Positions 1-9,797 of a DNA stretch of 64,000 nucleotides are shown in pieces. Where the stretch lies: contig QQVD01000048.1 in NCBI GenBank assembly GCA_003388555.1, positions 124,001 through 188,000 on the forward strand. The letters are read 5' to 3'. The position numbers and the translations under genes were made by a program. This stretch comes from Acidobacteriota bacterium. Its GTDB lineage: Bacteria > Acidobacteriota > Thermoanaerobaculia > Multivoradales > Multivoraceae. Positions within the stretch are counted from its first letter, which is position 1; each line of letters opens with the position of its first letter. The notes under the pieces were generated by a model. The model did not search any database, was not told the origin of the DNA, and worked only from the letters and a program-made list of their open reading frames with translations.

Positions 1-130
1 GGCTCGTTCCTCGGTCGCACCCTGAGGCGAGCCGGATGACTGGGAAACCCCGCACGCCGAAGCGAGCGGCAGCGAGCTGAGCCGCACGATCGGCAGTGTG
101 AGCCTGCGAACCCTGACGGTCGTTCCTCGG

Positions 131-155
131 TCCTCCCCCTGAAGAAGGGGGAGGA
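131..155. repeat. Perfect 10-bp inverted repeat (hairpin) in intergenic DNA upstream of the metallophosphoesterase gene
   Basis: tcctccccct-gaaga-agggggagga: arms 131-140 and 146-155, 5-nt loop. Confidence 0.6.
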
Positions 156-259
156 GGCGGGGGTGGGGTCGGCTCGCGACGTTGCGGTGTGCGGCTCTTT
201 GCCCTGTCTTCCCAGCGCCTGTGCCAACCTCCGGGCACGAACCACCGAGGAGGCCGCCG

Positions 260-1987
260 ATGTCCCGTTTCCGTTCCCGTGCTCGTGCTCTCGTCTCGTT
301 GCCGGTCGTCCTGTGCGCCCTGCTGCTCGCGATCTCAGCCGGCGCCTCCGCCGAGACGGCGCGTGGCTTCGTCTTCGAGGACCTCGACGGCGACGGTGTG
401 CGGGACGACGGCGAGCCGGGCATACCCGAGGTCCGGGTCTCCAACGGCGTCGACATCGTGCAGACGGCCGCCGACGGCGCCTGGCAGCTCGAGGTGGACG
501 ACGCCGCGGTGATCTTCCTGACCAAGCCGGCCGGCTGGGCGACCCCTGTCGACGGACGCATGCTGCCGCGCTTCTACCATGTGCACCAGCCGGCTGGGTC
601 TCCCGAAGGCCTCCGCTATCCCGGCCTCGAGCCCACCGGGCCGCTGCCCGAGAGCATCGATTTCGCCCTCCGCCGCAGCGACGAGCCGAGCCGCTTCTCG
701 GCCCTGCTGTTCGCCGACACCCAGCCGCAGAGCGCCGCCGAGGTCGACTTCATCCGTGACGACGTGGTCGCCGAGCTGATCGGCACCGACGCGCGCTTCG
801 GCATGACGCTGGGCGACATCATGTACGACGACCTGTCGCTGCTGCCGCGCCTGCTCAGCATCGTCGCCCAGATCGGCATCCCCTGGTACAACGTGCCCGG
901 CAACCACGAGCTCAACCTGGATGCCGCCGACGACGCCGGGTCGCTCGAGACGTTCAAGCGTTTCTTCGGCCCGCCGTACTACTCGTTCGAGGTCGGCGAC
1001 GCGGTCTTCTTCGTGCTCGACAACATCTTCTACCAGGGCGGCGGCGTGGTCACCGCCGACAACGTGCGTGGCGGCGGCGGGTACATCGCGAAGATCGACG
1101 AGGAGCAGATGCAGTGGCTCGAGAACGAGCTGCGCTTCATCCCGCCCGAGAAGCTGCTCTTCCTCGCCATGCACTCGCCGCTCGAGACCTACGTCAGCGA
1201 CTCTCCGGGCGTCAACACGGCGAACCGTCGCGAGCTGTTCGCGCTGCTCGAGGGGCGGCCCAATCTCTACGCAGTCGCCGGTCACACCCACACCACCGAG
1301 CATCGCTACTTCGACGAGGACGACGGCTTCAGCGGCCCCGAGCCCTTCCACCACCATGTGCTGGCGACGGTCTCGGGCAGCTGGTGGAGCGGGCCGCTCG
1401 ACGAGCGCGGCGTGCCGACCACCCAGCAGCGTGACGGCACTCCCAACGGCTACCACGTGCTCGAGGTCGACGGCGCCCGCGCGACGGTGGCTTTCCGCGC
1501 CGCCGGCTTCGATCCCGACCACCAGATGCGGATCGTCTTCGACGTCGCCCACCACCGGCATCGCGCCGCGATCTACCGCGACTTCCGCGAGGGCGAGCTG
1601 CTGCAGGGGCGCATCTCGGTCGACGAGGTGGCGCAGGCGGCGGTCTACGTCAACGTCTTCGACGGCGGGCCGAGGACCGAGGTGACGATGCGGGTCTCCG
1701 GGGCTCCGGCCGGCGCACAGGGAGCGATCGAGATGCTGCGCGTCGACGCGATCGACCCCTTCGTACAGGAGCAGTTCGCCCGTCACGTCGCGACGCGCAA
1801 GTCGTGGGTCGAGCCGATCGCGTCTTCGCACCTGTGGCGCGCCGACCTGCCCGACGACCTCGGCCCTGGTACCTACACGGTGTCGGTCGAGGTGGTCGAC
1901 GAGTTCGGCCGACGCCACCATGGCCACCGGGTGCTCGAGGTGGCCGGCTCTTCTGCGACGCCGGGCGGTACCGTGCGCTATCCCTGA
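260..1987 (+). CDS. Secreted calcineurin-like metallophosphoesterase with N-terminal SdrD/prealbumin-like domain
   Basis: Signal peptide from MSRFRSRARALVSLPVVLCALLLAISAGASAE; RGFVFEDLDGDGVRDDGEPGIPEVRVSNG; metallophosphoesterase motifs GDIMYDD, GNHE, HSPLE, AGHTHT. Confidence 0.85.
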   Translation: MSRFRSRARALVSLPVVLCALLLAISAGASAETARGFVFEDLDGDGVRDDGEPGIPEVRVSNGVDIVQTAADGAWQLEVDDAAVIFLTKPAGWATPVDGRMLPRFYHVHQPAGSPEGLRYPGLEPTGPLPESIDFALRRSDEPSRFSALLFADTQPQSAAEVDFIRDDVVAELIGTDARFGMTLGDIMYDDLSLLPRLLSIVAQIGIPWYNVPGNHELNLDAADDAGSLETFKRFFGPPYYSFEVGDAVFFVLDNIFYQGGGVVTADNVRGGGGYIAKIDEEQMQWLENELRFIPPEKLLFLAMHSPLETYVSDSPGVNTANRRELFALLEGRPNLYAVAGHTHTTEHRYFDEDDGFSGPEPFHHHVLATVSGSWWSGPLDERGVPTTQQRDGTPNGYHVLEVDGARATVAFRAAGFDPDHQMRIVFDVAHHRHRAAIYRDFREGELLQGRISVDEVAQAAVYVNVFDGGPRTEVTMRVSGAPAGAQGAIEMLRVDAIDPFVQEQFARHVATRKSWVEPIASSHLWRADLPDDLGPGTYTVSVEVVDEFGRRHHGHRVLEVAGSSATPGGTVRYP

Positions 1988-2595
1988 GCCGTGGCACCGC
2001 GTCGCGTCGGCACTCGCCGCGCGGCCGCTCCGTGCGCCGTACGCGGTAGCCTGCGCGCCAGCACGCGATCGATCTGGCGGTCGCTGCCGAGCACGAACTC
2101 GGTGAAGCCGTAGAGACGGAAGCCGTGGCGCTGGTAGAAGCGGTTGGCGTCGTCGTTGGAGTCCCAGGAGCAGAGCCAGATCCAGTCGTGGCCGCCGCGA
2201 GCCCCGCGCAGCAGTGCCTCCTCGAGGATCCGGGTGCCGAGACCGTGGCCGATCGCCGCCTGCTCGACGTAGATGCGCTGCAGCTCGAGCGGACGCGCCG
2301 CGGGAACGCTGTCGTTGCCGCGCCCGTGCACCAGCTTGCAGTAGCCGAACGGTTGTTCGGTGAACAGCCGCAGCACGTCCGGTAAGGCTGCGGCGCCTGG
2401 CACCACCAGGCCGAGCAGGAACTCGGCGGCTGGATCGCTCAGCTCTCGGCGGATGCGTTCCGGCCGGAAGGCCTGCTCGAGGTAGGCGGCGAAGTCAGCC
2501 TCCGGGTTGCGGTGCGCGAAGGCGTCGCTGAACGTACGTCGGGCGAGGTCCGCCACCCGGTCAGCGTCCTCGGCGGTGGCGCGCACGAAGCGCAC
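1978..2595 (-). CDS. GNAT family N-acetyltransferase
   Basis: IYVEQAAIGHGLGTRILEEAL...WLCSWDSNDDANRFYQRHGFRLYG matches the GNAT acetyl-CoA binding pattern; probable GTG start, upstream ORF extension is spurious. Confidence 0.8.
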   Translation of the reverse strand: MRFVRATAEDADRVADLARRTFSDAFAHRNPEADFAAYLEQAFRPERIRRELSDPAAEFLLGLVVPGAAALPDVLRLFTEQPFGYCKLVHGRGNDSVPAARPLELQRIYVEQAAIGHGLGTRILEEALLRGARGGHDWIWLCSWDSNDDANRFYQRHGFRLYGFTEFVLGSDRQIDRVLARRLPRTAHGAAARRVPTRRGATAQG

Positions 2596-3090
2596 GCGGA
2601 AGCGCTCTGGCCTGATCGAAGGGCGTGGCGGTGTTCGCGGGTCTCGCACCGTGGCTGACTCCTGCGCCGACTCGGGGTCGCGTTCCCGTCGCCGCTGAGC
2701 ATGTCGCGAGCCGGTTCGCGCCGGCAAGTGCCCGGCGGGGCGGAGGCGGGTCGACGGTCGGTCATCGCCTGGAAACGAAGGATCGCCGTCGGGTGGCGCA
2801 TCGAACCACGTCGAACCCGGTCCGCGACCCTTCCGGGGTCCGAGTCGACGGAGATCCGATGCGAAGCTCTCTGCAGAACACGCGCACAGACCACTGCCCG
2901 ACCGGCCTCGGTCGGTCGCCTGCGCACTGCGCCAGAATCCAGGACAGGCGTGCCGTGGCCTGCCCCGTGCGGCGGCGACGACGGGGCACCCCAGCGGGCG
3001 TCGCCGCGTCATGCGGCCGGAGGGGGTGACCCGGTGAACCGCCTGTCCGCACGCCATCCCGGCACCCACACCTTCCCACCGCCGCAGCTG

Positions 3091-3801
3091 ATGAAGCGAA
3101 CCAACCGCCCCGATACCGCGAGCTCGTCGGCCGCGACGTCGGATGGGCTCGACGACGACGCTGGCGGCTGGGGCGAAGAAGCCCTGGTCGAGGCGCTCTT
3201 GGCGGGCGAGGAGGCGGCCTTCGACCATCTCGCCGAGGAGTACTTCCCGAAGGTCTACCGCTTCGTGCTGCGCAAAGTCGACGACATCGAGCTGTGCCGC
3301 GACCTGGTGCAAACGGCGCTGGGCAAGGCGATGCACCGGCTTCCGGGCTTCCGCGCCGAGTCGAGCCTGTTGACGTGGCTGTGCGCCTGTGCCCACAACG
3401 AGGTGCGCATGCACCGACGTCGCCAGGCGGGGAGTCGCCTGGTGGACCTCGACGACGAGCAGCTCGCCCGTGCGGCCGACGCCAGCGAGGATCCGGCGCT
3501 GTCCCCTGTCTGGGGACCGCGGCCGGTGAGCGCCGAGACGGAGGTCCTGCGCGACGAGCAGGCCCAGCGGGTGCACCGCGTGCTCGACCGCCTGCCGGAG
3601 AAGAACGCCGTGGCACTGGAGCTGAAGTACCTGCGCTCGTGGCCGGTCGACCGCATCGCCGCCACTCTCGGCCTGACGCCGAAGGCGGCCGAGTCCCTGC
3701 TGACGAGGTCGCGCCAGTCCTTCCGCCGGGAGTTCGAGAAGCTGCAGTCGTCGAACCAAGAGATCCGAGAAGTCCGCAACCCGTCTGGAGCCGAGCGATG
3801 A
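3091..3801 (+). CDS. ECF-type RNA polymerase sigma factor
   Basis: Sigma-2 region (FDHLAEEYFPKVYRFVLRKVDDIELCRDLVQTALGKAMHRL) and sigma-4 region (LEKNAVALELKYLRSWPVDRIAATLGLTPKAAESLLTRSRQSFRREF); stop overlaps downstream FecR start. Confidence 0.85.
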   Translation: MKRTNRPDTASSSAATSDGLDDDAGGWGEEALVEALLAGEEAAFDHLAEEYFPKVYRFVLRKVDDIELCRDLVQTALGKAMHRLPGFRAESSLLTWLCACAHNEVRMHRRRQAGSRLVDLDDEQLARAADASEDPALSPVWGPRPVSAETEVLRDEQAQRVHRVLDRLPEKNAVALELKYLRSWPVDRIAATLGLTPKAAESLLTRSRQSFRREFEKLQSSNQEIREVRNPSGAER

Positions 3802-4904
3802 GCGACAGAGACCGAACCCGAGGGCTGGACGGAGTGAACGCCGGTGAGGGCGAGGCGACGAAGGTGCCTGAAGATGGCGAGGCCCGTTCCCTGGCACCGA
3901 GCGGCGAGGTCGACGCCGAGCAGCAGCTCGCTGCGCTGCTGCGGGAGGCGGGTCCCCGCCCCGAGATCCCTGCCGCGCACCTGGCCCAGATCCGTGCCAC
4001 CACGCACGGTGAATGGCGTCGCATGCTCGGCGCTGAGCGCAGCGGCTCGGTTTCCTGGCTGCGCTGGGCCGCTGCCGCGGCTCTGCTGCTGGCGATCGCA
4101 GCGCTGGCCACCACACTGTGGCCTGCCCGGGACGCGGGGATCCTCGCCGAGCTGGCGCTCGCCGAGGGAGTCGAGGTGACCCGTGCCGACGGAACCCGTG
4201 TGGAGCGGGCGAACGCGCTCGCGGGTCTGGCGCTGCGCCGCGGCGACCGGCTCGAGACCGTGTCGGGAGAGGGCGCAGCCCTGAGGCTCCCGGGCGGTGA
4301 GTCGGTGCGTCTGCGCGGCGGGTCGACCCTGCGCCTCGGCGAGGAGGGGCTGCTGGAGCTGCTGGGAGGCGCCGTCTACGTCGATTCTCCAGGCTCGTCG
4401 GCACCTGGCGGTATCGAGGTCGCCACCTTCCTCGGCGTGGTGCGTGAGATCGGTACCCAGTTCGAGGTCGCCCTGCCCGGTGTCGCCACCCCCGGCGTCG
4501 GTCTGAAGGTGAGGGTACGCGAGGGCGCCGTGGTCTTCGTACCTGGAGCGACCGGAGTGGAAGCCGCGCGGGCGGAAGCGGGCGAGAGACTCGTCGTGGC
4601 ACCCGACGGCGCGGCGAGCGTCGAGGCCGACGTCGCGTCGAACGACTCCAGCTGGCAGTGGGTGCTCGAAGCCGCTCCGCCGCTGTCGCTCGAGGGCCGG
4701 TCGGTGGCCGAGGTGCTCGACGCCGCGGCGCGTGAGCTCGGCCTCGACCTGCTCTACGCCAGCGAGGCGGCGCGCCGGCACGCCGAGGCCGAGGTGCTCT
4801 CGGCGGATCCACTCGTCGCCGCCGAGGCTCTCGAGGTCGCGGCCCAGGCATCGGGACTGTCGGCGACGCGCCAGGTCGGGAGTCTGCTGATCGACCTGCC
4901 CTGA
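3798..4904 (+). CDS. FecR-domain anti-sigma/regulatory membrane protein with C-terminal STN-like domain
   Basis: Single TM helix (LRWAAAAALLLAIAALATTLW), FecR beta domain (VRLRGGSTLRLGEEGLLELLGGAVYVDSPG...VREIGTQFEV), C-terminal SVAEVLDAAARELGLDLLYASEA; 4-nt overlap with sigma gene. Confidence 0.85.
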   Translation: MSDRDRTRGLDGVNAGEGEATKVPEDGEARSLAPSGEVDAEQQLAALLREAGPRPEIPAAHLAQIRATTHGEWRRMLGAERSGSVSWLRWAAAAALLLAIAALATTLWPARDAGILAELALAEGVEVTRADGTRVERANALAGLALRRGDRLETVSGEGAALRLPGGESVRLRGGSTLRLGEEGLLELLGGAVYVDSPGSSAPGGIEVATFLGVVREIGTQFEVALPGVATPGVGLKVRVREGAVVFVPGATGVEAARAEAGERLVVAPDGAASVEADVASNDSSWQWVLEAAPPLSLEGRSVAEVLDAAARELGLDLLYASEAARRHAEAEVLSADPLVAAEALEVAAQASGLSATRQVGSLLIDLP

Positions 4905-4939
4905 GCCGGCGACTCGGTCCGTTCGGGCGTCGCCGAAGC

Positions 4940-7705
4940 TCAGAAGGTCCAGGACACTCCGAGCGAGGGCAGGATGCCCGGCCAGGTCTCGTCGCCCCTC
5001 TCCAGCATGCCGTCTTCGATCGCGTAGTCCGACCCGGAGACGTTGCGCCGGTCGAGGAGGTTCTGCACGTCGAGGAAGACGAACAGCTCGCCGACGCGCA
5101 CCTCGAATCGTCGGGCCAGGCGCAGATCGAGGCGCAGATACTCGGGCAGACGATCCGAGCGCAGCGGTCCGAGCGCGACGAGTGTCGGCTCGCCAGGATC
5201 CTCGCCCTCTCCGCCGGCCTCCGCGCGGCCGATCGCTGCGCCGCCCCTGGAGCGCCCGATCTCCGAGGGTCCCGACCCGCCCGCATCCGCTCCGACGATG
5301 CCGCGCACCGGAGTCGTCGGCCATCCCGAGTGGTAGCGGCCGGCGAGGTGCAGCGTCCAGCGCGGCGCCGGGCGCAGCGACCAGCCGACCGCCAGGGTGT
5401 GCGTCTGATCGACTTCGCGCGGCACCCAGCGACGCAGCGGCGCACCGATCCGGTCCTCGCTCCGTGCCAGGGAGTAGCTGGCCAGCCAGGCGCCGCGCCT
5501 TCCGGTGCCGCCTCGGGCGCTGAGCTCGAGCCCGTGGGCACGGGATCTCTCGGGGCGCAGCAGCACCCGGTCGCCTTCGACCTCGCGGAAGACGTTGAAC
5601 GGCTCGAAGAGATTCTCGAATCGCGGCCGCGGTCGGGCCACGACGCGGCTGTAGAGCTCGGCCCGCAGCGCGGCAATGCGGGCTCCCGTGGCACGGGCGA
5701 AGACGCGTTCGTAGCCGAGGACCGCGTGCTCTGCGCGCTCGGCGCGGGCGAGGCGGCTCTCGCCGTTCTCGACCTGCAACTCGTAGGGTCGCTGGCTCTG
5801 GTGGTAGACGCCCCAGCTGGCGCGCAGCACGCTGCGCTCGTCGATCCCCCAGGCGACACTGAACCGGGGGCTCAGCAGCTCGTCGTCGTATGCGGACCGT
5901 TCTTCGCCCGTCGTAGCCGAGGCGAGATCCTCGAGCTCGACGAGGCGATGGCGGTCGGCCCGCAGGCCGAGCTCGAAGAACCAGCGCCGGCCGATCGCGA
6001 AGCGATCGCTGATCCAGACGCCGCCGTGGCTGCCCTCCAGCTCGACGCCCAGCCGCTCTGTCGGCGAGACGGGATCGATCTCGGTGCTGGTGAACAGCAG
6101 GTCGCGCTCGGAGGTGTTGCGGTAGTCGAACTCGGCGTCGAGCTCGCGCAGCTCGGCGCCGAAGCCGAGAGTGTGTGCGCCGCTCGCCTGCCAGGTCCAC
6201 TCCTGGCGCAGGCCCAGCACGCTGACCTGGCGGGCGTCGGAGACCTCGAACGCCTGCTCGTCCTCGTCCTCGAAGCCGCGGCGGTCGCGCTCGATGTCGC
6301 TGCTCGAGAGGGTGGTCTCGACCAGCAGCGAGGCGCCGACGACAGCCTGGTGGGTCGCCCAGGCGTAGCCGGTGTCGTAGCGGGTGTCGATCCCCTTGGA
6401 CTCCTCACCGACGGTTTCGCGGAAGTCGAGCCGGTCGCCGGCCTGGAGCACGCGGGCTCGCAACTGTTGGGCGCCGCCGATGCCGAGGTCGAGCTTGCCG
6501 AAGGCGTCCCAGAAGCCGGGATCCTCACGTCCGAAAAGACGGTTGGCGAGCTCGATGGAGCCGAGGCGCGCCGACCCGAACCACGCTCCGTCGAAGCGAT
6601 CCGCGCCGCGGCGGAAGCCACCGCCGGAGGAGGCCTCGGCGGTGAGCAGGCTGAGCGAGAGACGGCTTTCGAGGGTCGTCGGCTGACGGGTCCTCAGGTC
6701 GAGCACGCCGCTCATGCGGTCGCCGCGCTCGGCACCGAAGGCGCCGGTGCGCAGGTGCGCCGACTCCAGCAGCGAGGCAGGCACCATGCTGATGCCGCCG
6801 TCGAAGTCCTGCAGGTGGTAGGTCTCGTACAGCTCCTGGCCGTCGAGCAGCACCTGCACCTCGTCTTCGCGTCCGCCGTGGATCCGCGGCCTGGCGGAGA
6901 GGTCGCCACTGGTCACTCCCGGCAGCAGGTCGAGGGCTCTGAACAGGTCGCCCGCGAGGTGGGGCAGCGCTTCGATCTCCTCGCGGCCGAGGGCCATGGG
7001 CGCCGCCGGGTCCTCCTGCAGCAGGGACCGTTCGCCCGGTCGCACCGCGATCTCCTCGGCGACGTACGGTTGCGGCTGCAGCGCGATCTGCACCCTGGTG
7101 GCGCTGCCCGTGTCGACCCGCACCTCGAGCCGCTGGTCGGCGAAGCCACGGGCGGAGATCCGCAGCTCATAGTCGCCGGCGGGCAGTGCCTCGAAGCGAA
7201 AGCGTCCACCGGCGTTGGTCAACGCTCGCAGAGCGCGCCCCGCATCGGCCTCGCCTGAGCCCAGGCCGGCGACCAGCTCGACCCCGGCGCTCGCCAAAGG
7301 TCGGCTCGAGTGGCGCGAGCGGACCTCGCCGACCAGAGCGCCGCTCGCACCTTCGGCGTTCGGGCGCACGATCCAGGTGCCGCCCGCTCCGGGCTCGGCG
7401 ATCAGGCCGTGGGGAGCGAGGATCTGCTGGAGGATGCGCTCGAGCTCCTGGTCGGTTTCGACGGCGCCGATGCGCATCGAGGGCAGCACGGCGCCGCTGG
7501 TCGAGACCACCCGCAGGCCGGCCCGACGCAGCACCAGGAGCGCTTCCTCGAGGCTCTGGCCAGGGGTTAGCTCGACCCCGGCAGCCTGCTGCACGTGTGC
7601 GCTGGGCGTGGTGACGGCAGCGCTCGAGGACGCCAGCGTCGAGGCGGCCGGCGCGAGAGCCGAGATGACGATCAGCACCGCCCGTGACAGTGCGCAGCGC
7701 GACAT
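4940..7705 (-). CDS. TonB-dependent outer-membrane receptor with N-terminal STN and carboxypeptidase-regulatory-like domains
   Basis: Signal peptide; STN-like (LEEALLVLRRAGLRVVSTSG); CarboxypepD_reg (GEVRSRHSSRPLASAGVELV); plug (EDEVQVLLDGQELYETYHLQDFDG); C-terminal aromatic ...LGVSWTF. Confidence 0.85.
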   Translation of the reverse strand: MSRCALSRAVLIVISALAPAASTLASSSAAVTTPSAHVQQAAGVELTPGQSLEEALLVLRRAGLRVVSTSGAVLPSMRIGAVETDQELERILQQILAPHGLIAEPGAGGTWIVRPNAEGASGALVGEVRSRHSSRPLASAGVELVAGLGSGEADAGRALRALTNAGGRFRFEALPAGDYELRISARGFADQRLEVRVDTGSATRVQIALQPQPYVAEEIAVRPGERSLLQEDPAAPMALGREEIEALPHLAGDLFRALDLLPGVTSGDLSARPRIHGGREDEVQVLLDGQELYETYHLQDFDGGISMVPASLLESAHLRTGAFGAERGDRMSGVLDLRTRQPTTLESRLSLSLLTAEASSGGGFRRGADRFDGAWFGSARLGSIELANRLFGREDPGFWDAFGKLDLGIGGAQQLRARVLQAGDRLDFRETVGEESKGIDTRYDTGYAWATHQAVVGASLLVETTLSSSDIERDRRGFEDEDEQAFEVSDARQVSVLGLRQEWTWQASGAHTLGFGAELRELDAEFDYRNTSERDLLFTSTEIDPVSPTERLGVELEGSHGGVWISDRFAIGRRWFFELGLRADRHRLVELEDLASATTGEERSAYDDELLSPRFSVAWGIDERSVLRASWGVYHQSQRPYELQVENGESRLARAERAEHAVLGYERVFARATGARIAALRAELYSRVVARPRPRFENLFEPFNVFREVEGDRVLLRPERSRAHGLELSARGGTGRRGAWLASYSLARSEDRIGAPLRRWVPREVDQTHTLAVGWSLRPAPRWTLHLAGRYHSGWPTTPVRGIVGADAGGSGPSEIGRSRGGAAIGRAEAGGEGEDPGEPTLVALGPLRSDRLPEYLRLDLRLARRFEVRVGELFVFLDVQNLLDRRNVSGSDYAIEDGMLERGDETWPGILPSLGVSWTF

Positions 7706-7735
7706 GCCCGCACGCTAGCAGTCGAGGCGCGGCGG

Positions 7736-8518
7736 TCAGAGGTGCTGCCAGGCTGGCTTGTGGCGCCAGGTCTCGCGGTAGTAGTCGGCGAGCTCGAGGC
7801 GGCCGGCGGCCTCCTCGTCGAGCACCACCGTGACGTGGGGATGCAGCTGCAGCACCGAGGCCGGGCAGCGCGACGCGAGCGGGCCTTCGACCGCAGCGGC
7901 GACTGGCGCCGCCTTCGCCTCGCCGGTGGCGATCAGCACCAGGTGGCGCGCCTCGAGGATGGTACCGAGACCCTGCGTGACGACGTGGCGGGGCACCTCC
8001 TCGCCGGAGGCGAAGAAGCGCGCGTTGTCGGCGCGGGTGCGGTCGGTCAGGGTCTTGATGCGGGTGCGCGAGCGCAGCGAGGAGATCGGCTCGTTGAAGC
8101 CGAGATGACCGTCGGCGCCGATGCCGAGCAGCTGCAGGTCGACTCCACCGAGCGAGGCGATGAGCTCCTCGTAGGCACGGCAGGCGTTGGGGATGTCGCC
8201 GCTGTGCACCGCCGGGCTGTGCAGGTGCTCGAGCGGCAGGTCGACCTGGTCGACGAGCTCGCGGCGGATCACCTGCCGGTAGGCCTGCGGATGGTCGGGC
8301 TGCAGGCCGACGTACTCGTCGAGCAGCACCGCGGAGACGTGCTCGAAGCTGACCTCACCGGCGCGGTGGCGAGCCACCAGGCTGCGGTAGGCGGGCAGCG
8401 GCGAGCTGCCGGTGGCCAGCCCGAGCACGGCGTGGTGGCGGCGACGCACCTGGTCGACGATGGCCTCGGCGACCAGCTCTCCGACCGACTCGGGACCTTG
8501 CAGGATGACGATCTCCAA
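7736..8518 (-). CDS. nagB: Glucosamine-6-phosphate deaminase
   Basis: LGLATGSSPLPAYRSL, LLDEYVGLQPDHPQAYRQ, LLGIGADGHLGFNEP hallmark motifs. Confidence 0.92.
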   Translation of the reverse strand: MEIVILQGPESVGELVAEAIVDQVRRRHHAVLGLATGSSPLPAYRSLVARHRAGEVSFEHVSAVLLDEYVGLQPDHPQAYRQVIRRELVDQVDLPLEHLHSPAVHSGDIPNACRAYEELIASLGGVDLQLLGIGADGHLGFNEPISSLRSRTRIKTLTDRTRADNARFFASGEEVPRHVVTQGLGTILEARHLVLIATGEAKAAPVAAAVEGPLASRCPASVLQLHPHVTVVLDEEAAGRLELADYYRETWRHKPAWQHL

Positions 8519-8521
8519 GGC

Positions 8522-9730
8522 TCACTCCCTCCTGTGGTGGGACTCGGCGTCGGCGCGCCGGTAGGCGGCGGCGCCACCGACCCAGGTCGCGATCGGCTCG
8601 AGCTCCGCATCGAGCAGGACGAAGTCGGCCGGCGCGCCGACCTCGATGCGCGGTGGCGGCAGGCCGAGCAGGCGCGCCGGGTTGTCGGTCACGGTCCGAA
8701 GCGCCTCGGCGAGCGGGCAATCCGTGAACCGCATGAGGTTGCGCAGCGCCCTGGTCAACGGCAGCTGAGTGCCCGCCAGACCTCCGTCGCGGTTGCGCAC
8801 CACGTCGGCCTCGACCTCCAGATCGACCTCACCCAGCCGGTGCGCGCCCGGCGCACCCCCCAGGGCGGCTGTCGCGTCGCTGATCAGGATGACCCGGTCG
8901 GGACCGGCGAGACGCCAGACCAGGCGCACCACCTCCGGGTGAACGTGCACGCCGTCGACGATGAGCGACAGCCGGAGCCGTTCGTCGAGCAGCGCTGCCG
9001 CCACGGCTCCTGGCCGACGATGGTGCAGCGGTGCCATCGCGTTGAAGGCGTGGGTGAGCAGTGACACGCCTCGCCCGGCGGCGTCGTGCAGGAGCTCATC
9101 GTCGGCGGCGGTGTGACCGGCAGCGACCACCACGTCGTCGCCGCACAGGCGCTCGATGAGGGACGCCGCCCCGGGCAGCTCCGGCGCCAGGGTGACCAGC
9201 CGCACCCCGCGGTCGGCCCGCCATCCCGCGGCCAGCTCGCCGGCGTCCTCGGGCGAACGCAGATGGTGGACCGGGTGGGTGCCCGGATACTCCGGCGACA
9301 GGTAGGGGCCTTCGAAGTGCAGGCCGAGCGGCCTCGCCGAGGCCATGGTTCCCGTTCGCCCTTCGGTCGTCGCCACGCCCCGGCCGGAGTCGGCGCAGCG
9401 GGCGATGGCGGCGATCGCCGCGTCGTAGGCCTGCGCCGGTGCGGTGATCAGGGTGGCCAGGAACGAGGTGACGCCCCAGCGCGGCAGCTCCGCCGCGACG
9501 GCGTCGATCGCGCCGGGCTCGCTGGTGAGATCGAATCCGGCGGCGCCGTTGACCTGCAGGTCGATGAGTCCGGGCACGATCCACGGGGTCGCCTCACCCG
9601 GCGGCACCCCGTCCAGAGCGGCCGTCTCGACCGCGGTGAAGGCGCCCGCCTCCCAGCGCACCTCGACCGGCTCGTCTCTGCCTGGGAGCCGCGCCACCAC
9701 CGAGCGGGTCGCTGCGTCGAAGCTCGTCAT
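8522..9730 (-). CDS. nagA: N-acetylglucosamine-6-phosphate deacetylase
   Basis: WIVPGLIDLQVNGAAGFDLT, LGLHFEGPYLSPEYPGTHP, VAAGHTAADDE, THAFNAMAPLHHRRPG, LISDATAALGG; only 3 nt from nagB. Confidence 0.92.
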   Translation of the reverse strand: MTSFDAATRSVVARLPGRDEPVEVRWEAGAFTAVETAALDGVPPGEATPWIVPGLIDLQVNGAAGFDLTSEPGAIDAVAAELPRWGVTSFLATLITAPAQAYDAAIAAIARCADSGRGVATTEGRTGTMASARPLGLHFEGPYLSPEYPGTHPVHHLRSPEDAGELAAGWRADRGVRLVTLAPELPGAASLIERLCGDDVVVAAGHTAADDELLHDAAGRGVSLLTHAFNAMAPLHHRRPGAVAAALLDERLRLSLIVDGVHVHPEVVRLVWRLAGPDRVILISDATAALGGAPGAHRLGEVDLEVEADVVRNRDGGLAGTQLPLTRALRNLMRFTDCPLAEALRTVTDNPARLLGLPPPRIEVGAPADFVLLDAELEPIATWVGGAAAYRRADAESHHRRE

Positions 9731-9797
9731 GCTCGCTGGCGATCTTAAGAGCTGTGTGGCGCCCGGTGTGTCGGCCCCGGCGCGCCTCGGTGCGGAC

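Noticed and set aside
131-155. Hairpin at 131-155 as a Rho-independent terminator
   Set aside because: Perfect stem but no following T-tract on either strand; more likely a dispersed G/C-rich palindromic repeat.
335-1927. 530-aa minus-strand ORF
   Set aside because: Antisense shadow of the metallophosphoesterase gene; no domain recognised.
2596-6200. Long minus-strand ORFs (e.g. 1978..5859 upstream part, 3255..6200)
   Set aside because: Antisense to, or out of frame with, the well-supported sigma, FecR and TonB-receptor genes; Arg/Pro/Ala-rich translations. Only the GNAT C-terminal part of 1978..5859 is real.
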